From contig NZ_CP012069.2 in NCBI RefSeq assembly GCF_001189515.2, forward strand, positions 62,001-126,000: a stretch of 64,000 bases of DNA, read 5' to 3'. Both the position numbers and the translations under genes were made by a program. Under the pieces are notes generated by a model. That model did no database searches and was not told where the DNA came from. It saw only the letters and a list, made by a program, of their open reading frames with translations. Below, piece by piece: positions 58,402-64,000 of this stretch (positions within the stretch are counted from its first letter, which is position 1; every line of letters starts with the position of its first letter). This DNA is from Olsenella sp. oral taxon 807. Lineage in GTDB: Bacteria; Actinomycetota; Coriobacteriia; Coriobacteriales; Atopobiaceae.

Positions 58402-59691
58402 CTAGAGGGTGACGGGGGCACCGCCCACCAGCACGTTCGTGCCGTCGAGCTCCGTCTTCACCGTATCGTGATAGGCAGGAATCCAGGCGAAGTGGCCGAT
58501 GTAGCGCTGGGGCTGGCCGAACTTGTCGTGGTAGCGCCCAGTCTCGTCCTTGATGTGGTCGAAGCAGGTGATATGTACGTCTGTGGCACCGAGCTCCTTG
58601 AGTCTCCTATAGTTTGCCAAGGTATGGACATCTGCCGTCACGATCGGGTCGTCAGCAGACTGCACGAACCAGAGGGGCGTCTTGGCAATCGACTTCATCT
58701 CGCCGTCTGTTGCCAGGGATGCGACCCAGGGAGCACAGATGGGGACGCCTGCGGCAAAGAATCCCGGATAGTCTGCCACCAGTCTCATGGTCATAAATCC
58801 GCCGTTCGAGAGTCCACCCACATAGATGCGCTTGTGGTCGATGTCGGGACGCGCTTCTATGAACTCATCGATCAGGGTCTTCAGCGCCTTCGTGTAGATG
58901 GACTTGTTGTCATCTGCAATTTCTCCCGAGCCTGAGTCCATCCAGTAGGTCGGGCTCGAAAGGGCAAGGATGTAGGCGGCACCGCCGAGCTTTTCCTGGA
59001 TGTCGGGGGAGGAGAGCGCCGTCACGCGGTTGCCCATAACGGTACGGTAGGGCTCCTGCCCTTCTCCTGCACCATGGAGCCAGACGAGGAGCGGCACCTT
59101 CTCGACAGGAGGAAGCGGCGTGAACGGACGGGTTGCACGTGCAGCATTGACTGTAATGAGATCGGGCGTGAAGAAACCGTAGTTCATATCAATATCATCG
59201 AAGATGCCGGAGCCCGTGAGGTCCCAGCCAGTAAGATCGGGGCAGACGTCTCCTGTGTCGATATCGAATACCATGCCTGTGAGCGGGGCCTCTCCGGGCC
59301 CTTCACTCGGGATCTCCTTCGTCTGCGTGATGCGGAAGCTCATCGGGCGGATGTAGCCACGGGTGAGCGCTCCATCGATCCTTTTCGTGAGGAGCTCTTC
59401 GGGGAGCTTGAGCGCGATAGAGGAGCCCTCGGTCTGCGGGTTGCCTTCGCCGTCAGAGGCATAGGCAGCAAGCACGGGAATGTAGCCCTTCGAAGGGAAG
59501 GCGCACTCGTCCGTATGGTGCTCCTTTGCGAGCACGACCTCGCTGGTCTTTGCATCATTGCGCTCCACATAGACGCTGAAGCCCTGCCTGTCTACGAATT
59601 TTGTGTGTACCTTCTCGGGGAGCTCGAGGATGAGCTTCGAGACATAGGGCCCCATATCGGTGGCCGAGGTGAAGGTCTTGTATCCAGCCAT
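58402..59691 (-). CDS. Alpha/beta-hydrolase, PHB-depolymerase/peptidase-like esterase
   Basis: A 429-residue enzyme. The N-terminal about 190 residues form a beta-rich domain (Ig-like, LILELPEKVHTKFVDRQ, FRITQTKEIPSEG) and the C-terminal half is an alpha/beta-hydrolase: oxyanion strand VPLLVWLHGAGEGQ, nucleophile elbow GGLSNGGFMT with the Ser, Asp in QSADDPIV and a likely His in IGHFAW. This layout matches predicted extracellular or cytoplasmic esterases/peptidases that act on acylated sugars. No signal peptide is seen. GGAAAGGG precedes the ATG at 59691. Substrate unknown. Confidence 0.85.
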   Translation of the reverse strand: MAGYKTFTSATDMGPYVSKLILELPEKVHTKFVDRQGFSVYVERNDAKTSEVVLAKEHHTDECAFPSKGYIPVLAAYASDGEGNPQTEGSSIALKLPEELLTKRIDGALTRGYIRPMSFRITQTKEIPSEGPGEAPLTGMVFDIDTGDVCPDLTGWDLTGSGIFDDIDMNYGFFTPDLITVNAARATRPFTPLPPVEKVPLLVWLHGAGEGQEPYRTVMGNRVTALSSPDIQEKLGGAAYILALSSPTYWMDSGSGEIADDNKSIYTKALKTLIDEFIEARPDIDHKRIYVGGLSNGGFMTMRLVADYPGFFAAGVPICAPWVASLATDGEMKSIAKTPLWFVQSADDPIVTADVHTLANYRRLKELGATDVHITCFDHIKDETGRYHDKFGQPQRYIGHFAWIPAYHDTVKTELDGTNVLVGGAPVTL

Positions 59692-59760
59692 GCATATTCC
59701 CTTTCCTGTGCGGCAGGGCCAGCTTCCCACTGGCCCTGCGCTGTGTGTCCGTTGCGTGTT

Positions 59761-60662
59761 CTACCCAGATAGGTCAGCTATATGGCAGCGGACCTGTCGA
59801 AAGGCCACCTGCCTGCCAGAGCGTTTGCTCTGCCTCACTGTGTCTGCCATCTGGGGCGTATAGGTCTCATGTCCGTACCACTCATGAATTGCGTTTGTGG
59901 TCCAGAGACCAGCTGCATGGCCTGCAGCGAAGGCGGCTCCTGCGGCAGAGAGCTCGGCGAGCTTTGAGGCCTCGACCGAGGTGTCTGCCATGTCTGCCTG
60001 AAACTGCATGAGGTAAGCATTCTTTGTGACGCCGCCATCTGCCCTGAGCGTCTCGAGGGCAAGACCCGTATCTGCCCTGAGTGCATTGAGCGCATCTGCT
60101 ATCTGGTGGGGGATGCACCCGGTACAGGCCTTTACGATCTCTGCCCTGCCGGTGAGCGTCGTGACGCCTGCGAGCATGTCCGTGGCGCCACTATCCCACC
60201 GGGGTGCACCGAGGCTCGTGAAGGCCGGCACGAAGTAGCTCCGATCATTCTGGTTTGCCTCTTGGATCAGGCCTTCAAGCTCGTCCGGGCTTTCGATCAG
60301 ATGCACCACATTCTTCAGCCAGGTGACGACGGCCCCGTGTATCTGAGGTTTCCTTCGAGCACATAGGGGAGCCCGCCTTCGAGGCTCCAGGCAATGCTCG
60401 AGACAAGGCCATGCGTGCTCCGGATGGGGGCATCCCCTGCCATGAGCATGACAGAGGAGCCGGTACCGTAGGTTGCCTTCACCTGTCTTGGCGCGAGGCA
60501 GTCCCGAGCAGCAAGCGCTGCCCGGGAGTCTCCGAGCATCGCATGGAGCGGGATGGGATTTGAGAGCGTGCCGTTGAAGCCCGAGACGCCGAAGAGGGCA
60601 TCGGATGGCAATGCCTTAGGGAGTGCTGCACGGGGAATGCCGAAGAGATATGACCGGTGCAC
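59761..60662 (-). pseudogene. FGGY-family (glycerol kinase-like) pseudogene
   Basis: Two frames together give the second half of a glycerol kinase-like enzyme: HAMLGDSRAALAARDCL, VKATYGTGSSVMLMAG and LVSSIAWSLEGGLPYVLEGN in the first; a one-base deletion near 60312 then leads to VVTWLKNVVHLIESPDELE, FVPAFTSLGAPRWDSGA, LRADGGVTKNAYLMQFQADM in the second. The N-terminal about 200-230 residues with the first sugar and ATP motifs are absent. The kind of sugar or polyol cannot be said. The last residues are odd, so the 3' end may also be altered. Confidence 0.8.
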
Positions 60663-60911
60663 TCACTGTTGGGTGTGCCGGTCACTTAACGTGCGAATAA
60701 TCAATAGTTGTTCAAGCAGCATAGGATAATGCTGGAGATTGATATGCGTTCGGGGGGCTCCTCATGCTGATGGGCAACGCGAAGCGCGGAGCCTTCTACT
60801 GTATTCTTGACCTTATCGTCTCTCTCGGTTCCGCACCCCAGGTCATGTTTTTGCTCATTGTATTGAGTAAAATCACGCATCATCATTCGAAATAAAAGGA
60901 GGCGAGCCTTG
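60663..60911. other. Gap before second DUF4143 ATPase
   Basis: No gene seen. The last 70 bp are AT-rich (TTTTTGCTCATTGTATTGAG and then TAAAAT) and probably hold the ATPase promoter, but the hexamer spacing is poor. Confidence 0.35.
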
Positions 60912-61928
60912 ATGTTCCAGCGCAAGATCGTGGAGATCATCGCCGCGAGGATGTGGGAGGACGATAACCGCCCCATCCAGGTCGTGGCCGGTCCCCGCCA
61001 AACTGGCAAGTCAACGGCAATCGCACAGGCGCTCGAGAAAGTGGACAAGCCCGCCCACTCGGCGAGCGCTGATGACGTCATCGCCCCCGACGTGTAATGG
61101 CTGCGGACGGAGTGGCAACAGGCGCGCAACTTGCAGCGCGATTCGGACAGACCAGCCATTCTCGTGCTCGACGAGGCGCAGAAGGTGCGCGGATGGCCCA
61201 ACGCGGTGAAGGGGCTCCGGGACGCCGATCAACGCGAGGGGCGCCCTCTGAAGGTCGTGCTGTCTGGCTCGTCGAGCCTGCTCCTGCGCAAGGGGCTTGA
61301 GGACTCGCTGAAGGGACGCTTCGAGGTGCTGCGCTCCACGCATTGGGGCCTTGCCGAGTGCCGGGAGGCGTTCGGGTTCACACTCGACGACTTCCTGTTC
61401 TTTGGGGGCTTCCCAGGCGCTGTGCGCCTTGTGGTCGACGAGAGGCGCTGGCGGGCGTACATGCGGGACTCGATCATCGAGCCCACGATATCCAACGACG
61501 TGCTCGAGCAGGAGGACGTGCGCGAGCCGGCGCTCTTGCGTGCGCTTTTCGACCTGGGGGCGCGCTTCTCTGGCCAGGAGCTCTCCTACAACAAGATGCT
61601 CGGCTAGCTGCAGGATGCTGGCAACACGACGACGCTGGCGCACTACCTGACCCTGCTCGACAAGGCGGGCGTGCTCTGCGGCCTCAAGAAGTACCACCCG
61701 AAGGCCATCGAGCGCAGGAAGTCCTCGCCGAGGCTCATGGTCTACGACACGGCGCTCATGACGGTGGTTTCCGGCCGCTCGAGGGAGCTGCTGTTGGGCG
61801 ACTCGGAGCTTCGCGGCCACCTCGTAAAGAGCGCCGTCGGGGCCCGCCTGCTCGCCCTGGGGCTGGACCTTGGCTTCGACGTGCAGTGGTGGCGCGAGGG
61901 GAACGACGAGGTCGATTTTGTGCTCTAG
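60912..61928 (+). pseudogene. Second DUF4143 AAA-type ATPase, nonsense mutations
   Basis: One continuous frame holds TAA at 61095 and TAG at 61605. Walker A is intact (VVAGPRQTGKSTAIAQAL); then VIAPDV-stop-WLRTEWQQ; Walker B ILVLDEAQKVRGW, sensor VVLSGSSSLLL, ELSYNKMLG-stop-LQDAGNTT, and the C-terminal nuclease-like start NDEVDFVL then stop, where the family normally continues RRG and on. AAAAGGAGG precedes the ATG. Both DUF4143 genes in this window are broken by stops at different places. Confidence 0.88.
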
Positions 61929-62341
61929 TGGCCGCGACGCTTCTCGCGACGCTTTGCCTGCCTGAGGTCGAACTTGCGCCGTTCCTCGGCCTCGCGGAGC
62001 TCCTTTCCCTCACGCTTGCGCTCGGACTTGGCCGCCTCAAGCTGCGCCTGCAGCGCCCGTTGCGACCTGGTGCCGATGCCAGACTCCCTTACCTGCCTGC
62101 GGGCTGCCCGCTGCCTGCGCTTCGGGCTCTCGGCGACGCGGTGTGCCTCCGCCGCCACGGGTGGGCTGAACTTGAGGTCGCAGAAGTGCCCGAGCACGAA
62201 GTCTAGGACCTCGGGGTCGCTCGGCTCGGCGCCGAAGGTGACCTTCGCCACCGCGAGCTCGCCGCCCTCGACCCTCTCGAAGATGCCCACCCAGAAGGGT
62301 GCGTCGAACAGCACGGTCAGCGTGATGCTGGATTGCTCCAT
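61925..62341 (-). CDS. yjdF: YjdF-family protein
   Basis: A 138-residue protein matching YjdF (DUF2992): ITLTVLFDAPFWVGIFERVEGGELAVAKVTFGAEPSDPEVLDF, then a strongly basic, Lys/Arg/Glu-rich C-terminal helix (EAAKSERKREGKELREAEERRK). The family is proposed to deal with toxic aromatic (azaaromatic) compounds and is often controlled by the yjdF riboswitch in Firmicutes. AGGAGGAAGACC precedes the ATG. A leader of about 165 nt with several stems is found upstream. It converges on the broken ATPase (4-bp overlap of ends). Confidence 0.88.
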   Translation of the reverse strand: MEQSSITLTVLFDAPFWVGIFERVEGGELAVAKVTFGAEPSDPEVLDFVLGHFCDLKFSPPVAAEAHRVAESPKRRQRAARRQVRESGIGTRSQRALQAQLEAAKSERKREGKELREAEERRKFDLRQAKRREKRRGH

Positions 62342-62506
62342 GGTCTTCCTCCTTTGTATGTCGTCTCGCGAAGAACGGACAACCCAAGGAGGGAGGGTTA
62401 CTTACCCCGCAGATGCGGGACGGCCGGGCTACCTACCGGCTCTGGCGCGTACGAGCGCGCGTTGCGTTTCTATCTTCACGGGCGCCAGTCGCTCGGACAG
62501 ACGCCA
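62342..62506 (-). promoter_or_regulatory. Structured yjdF leader (candidate riboswitch)
   Basis: A -10 TATAAT (62513-62518) starts a leader of about 165 nt before yjdF. On the minus strand three stems are plain: CTGGCGC/GCGCCAG enclosing GTGAAGATAGAAACGCAAC, GCCGG/CCGGC, and CCCGCA-TC-TGCGGG followed by GGGTAAGTAACCC just before the ribosome site. Known yjdF genes are often under the yjdF-motif riboswitch. I cannot align the consensus by eye, so this is a candidate. Confidence 0.5.
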
Positions 62507-62532
62507 ATGCACATTATAGCAGGCGGCGGGCC

Positions 62533-62640
62533 CTATCGGCGCGTCTCCCCGAGGTTCTCGAGCTTCCAGAGCGCCTCCGGGTTGGCTGCGGCGGCGCCTG
62601 CCATCGCATCGTCTCGGAAGACGAGCTCCGGGCGGTGGCC
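62533..62640 (-). pseudogene. AbiEii-type toxin C-terminal remnant
   Basis: The last 35 codons, GHRPELVFRDDAMAG, AAANPEALWKLENLG, ETRR-stop, match the end of the AbiEii gene at 46719 (RPELVFQDESMAK, AAANPEALWKLENLR). The rest is missing; upstream lies the repeat block. Confidence 0.75.
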
Positions 62641-62811
62641 CCCGTAGTTCCGCAGTATAGAGGATGCTTCGTGAGTTCGTGTGGGTGGTTGCGTCACCGC
62701 CCCGGTGGCGTGGGCCTCAGGTCCGAGCGCGCTGACGTCACGGGGCCATGGGGCCGTCGTCGTGGGACCCGTGGCCCCGCTCGGTCGCGCGAGCAGCCGT
62801 GAGGGCAAAAG

Positions 62812-62871
62812 AGTGTACACAGATCGACGAAAATGACCTCTCGGAGCCGTTTTGGGGCATTTGTGTACACT
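62812..62871. repeat. 60-bp palindromic element, copy A
   Basis: Same length as copies B and C, with inverted ends AGTGTACACA / TGTGTACACT and inner GATCGACGAAAATGACC...GGAGCCGTTTTGGGGC. 94 bp before copy B, head to tail. Confidence 0.7.
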
Positions 62872-62905
62872 GTTGCGCCGTTGTGGGCAGACGTGGGAAC
62901 GCAGG

Positions 62906-63173
62906 AGTGTACACAGATCGGCGAAAACGGCCTCTCGGTGTCGTTCTGGGGCACTTGTGTACACTGTTGCGACGCGAGGGTCGTGCGAGTTGCGACGCGA
63001 GCCGCGTCGGGTGGCACGAGTGCCCCAACCACCATGGCGTGCTGGCGACGCCCCCTCGGTGGCCACCTCTCGCCTGGTAGGGAAAACAGATCCTGCGCCA
63101 GTGGCGCCGCCGCTAGCTTGGTGTCTTCGTCGAGACGTCAACCCACACAAACCCCCGAAGAGCTTTTTTCAGT
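62906..63173. repeat. 60-bp palindromic element, copy B, plus shared tail
   Basis: Copy B (62906-62965) is followed by about 208 bp that match the tail of copy C at 30914-31131 by eye, in the same order (GACGCGAG, GGTGGCACGAG, AGTGGCGCCGC, CGTCAACCCACAC, CCCCCGAAGAG). The end abuts the promoter region of the second AbiE locus. No convincing coding frame is seen. Confidence 0.7.
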
Positions 63174-63200
63174 GTAAACGGACTATAGGGGGTGATGGGC

Positions 63201-63761
63201 ATGCAGGCTATCGTCGATCTGGCGCAGGAGAGCGGCGGGATGATGACGACGACGCAAGTGGTTGAGGCCGGCATCCCTCGCGCGCGTATCTCGGACATGG
63301 TGAAGGCCGGAAAGCTCGAGCGCGTCCAGCGCGGCGTGTACTACCTGGCGGATACCTGGAAGGACGAGTTCCTCGCGGCGCAGCTCCGCTTCTTTAAGGG
63401 AGCTTTATCAGACGGGACGGTGCTCTTTCTGCACGGCTACACCGACCGCACCCCCCTCCAACTCACCATAACCTTCCCGTGCTCGTGTCGGGCCACCAAG
63501 GCGCGGGAGGCGGGCATCGAGGTGAGGACATGCGCCGATGGGGTCCTCGACCTGGGACGTACAAGCGTCAGGACGAGCTATGGCAACGAGGTGCGGGCGT
63601 ACGACCTGAAGCGGACGCTCTGCGATGTCGTCTGCGGCCAGCGCATCGTGGACGTGCAGGTGGTCAGCCCGGCCATGAGGCAATACGCTCGCAGCGGCAG
63701 CAAGGATGTCCAGAGGCTGCTTGGCTACGCCCATGCGCTCGAAGTGAAGAAGAAGATCTGA
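63201..63761 (+). CDS. AbiEi-family antitoxin (second AbiE locus)
   Basis: A 186-residue antitoxin with the AbiEi pattern: N-terminal winged helix (GGMMTTTQVVEAGIPRARISDMVKAGKLERVQRGVYYL), then FLHGYTDRTPLQLTITFP and VRAYDLKRTLCDVV. It is shorter than the other AbiEi (251) and only distantly related. AGGGGG precedes the ATG at 63201; GTG and ATG codons 6-9 bases earlier are alternatives. The toxin follows 20 bp downstream. Apparently intact. Confidence 0.85.
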   Translation: MQAIVDLAQESGGMMTTTQVVEAGIPRARISDMVKAGKLERVQRGVYYLADTWKDEFLAAQLRFFKGALSDGTVLFLHGYTDRTPLQLTITFPCSCRATKAREAGIEVRTCADGVLDLGRTSVRTSYGNEVRAYDLKRTLCDVVCGQRIVDVQVVSPAMRQYARSGSKDVQRLLGYAHALEVKKKI

Positions 63762-63781
63762 AGCGATCTGGAGGTGCTGCT

Positions 63782-64000
63782 GTGAGGACAAAGAACGCGA
63801 TACAGCTCAAGGCTATCATCCGCAACCGGGCGAAGGTCGAGGGCGTCCTTTCGCAGCTGGTGATGCAGAGCTACCTGTTCGAGAGGCTGCTGGAACGCAT
63901 CTCCCTCTCGACGTGGCGAGACAACATCGTCATCAAGGGTGGAGTGCTCATCAGCTCGCTTGTCGGCGTGGGCAAGCGCAGCACGAAGGACCTGGGCACC
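63782..64000 (+). CDS. AbiEii-family nucleotidyltransferase toxin (cut by window end)
   Basis: The first 73 residues of an AbiEii/AbiGii toxin: LKAIIRNRAKVEGVLSQLVMQSYLFERLLERISL and then IVIKGGVLISSLVGVG-KRSTKDLG, the start of the GG...S/D nucleotidyltransferase core (GGxLL...RxTxDLD). GGAGG 6 bases before a GTG start. The remainder is outside the window. With the AbiEi gene it should form a type IV toxin-antitoxin pair that blocks phage growth. Confidence 0.85.
   Translation, partial: MRTKNAIQLKAIIRNRAKVEGVLSQLVMQSYLFERLLERISLSTWRDNIVIKGGVLISSLVGVGKRSTKDLGT

Overview
The window looks like a high-GC actinobacterial chromosome of the class Coriobacteriia (Olsenella/Atopobium-like). This rests on codon use with strong G/C at third positions, GGAGG-type ribosome sites, many ATGA/GTGA gene overlaps, and gene families common in gut and oral anaerobes: scr-type sucrose use, flavodiiron protein and rubredoxin, ECF transport and AbiE systems. 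The genus is an inference, because no rRNA or typing gene is present.

Layout. 1-6.9 kb holds a TetR gene cut by the window edge, a GH13 glycosidase with paired operators in its promoter, an alkyltransferase, a membrane lipase, a Clp-like AAA+ ATPase, an AIM24-family protein and a small membrane protein. 7-10.2 kb is a clostridia-like oxygen/NO detoxification patch with rubredoxin, flavodiiron protein, a collapsed cupin gene, a Crp/Fnr regulator and a gene remnant. 10.2-18.8 kb holds PadR/DUF2812 and DUF2089 regulator pairs, a hydroxyacyl-CoA dehydrogenase, a broken DUF4143 ATPase, a tyrosine phosphatase and membrane proteins, separated by hairpin-rich intergenic DNA. 19-28.7 kb is a fructan/sucrose block on the minus strand: two GH32 enzymes, a fructokinase, a PTS IIBCA permease, a LacI regulator and a GH2 enzyme. 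Three operator-like sites lie before the PTS gene. A tRNA-fMet gene follows.

From 29 kb to the end the window is a decayed accessory region. It contains an Abi_2/HEPN abortive-infection gene, at least five tyrosine-integrase remnants, a collapsed prophage (distal tail, tail, fibre, holin and amidase pieces, plus a phd/doc pair whose toxin is broken) and two ORF6N proteins with PLD-like tails. Three apparently identical 1790-bp IS elements (IS1634-like, IS4 superfamily) each carry 5-bp target duplications. One of them splits an AlbA_2 (Schlafen-type) gene that is otherwise in frame. Two AbiE loci, a glycerol-kinase-like pseudogene, a second broken ATPase and yjdF with a structured leader complete it. 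Inside this region, 36.3-43.6 kb is an intact operon of two ABC half-transporters, EcfT, a fused EcfAA', an S component and a TetR regulator, probably a metallophore or other ligand uptake system.

The strongest unexplained signals are: (i) a 22-codon ORF overlapping the integrase 3' end, present at the same place in three integrase copies but intact in only one; (ii) a 60-bp element with inverted GTGTACAC ends, present three times and embedded in a larger repeat of about 270 bp; (iii) two hairpins with compensatory stem changes and identical loops; (iv) a cluster of 23-bp dyads upstream of the AIM24 gene; (v) a four-hairpin array upstream of the phosphatase.
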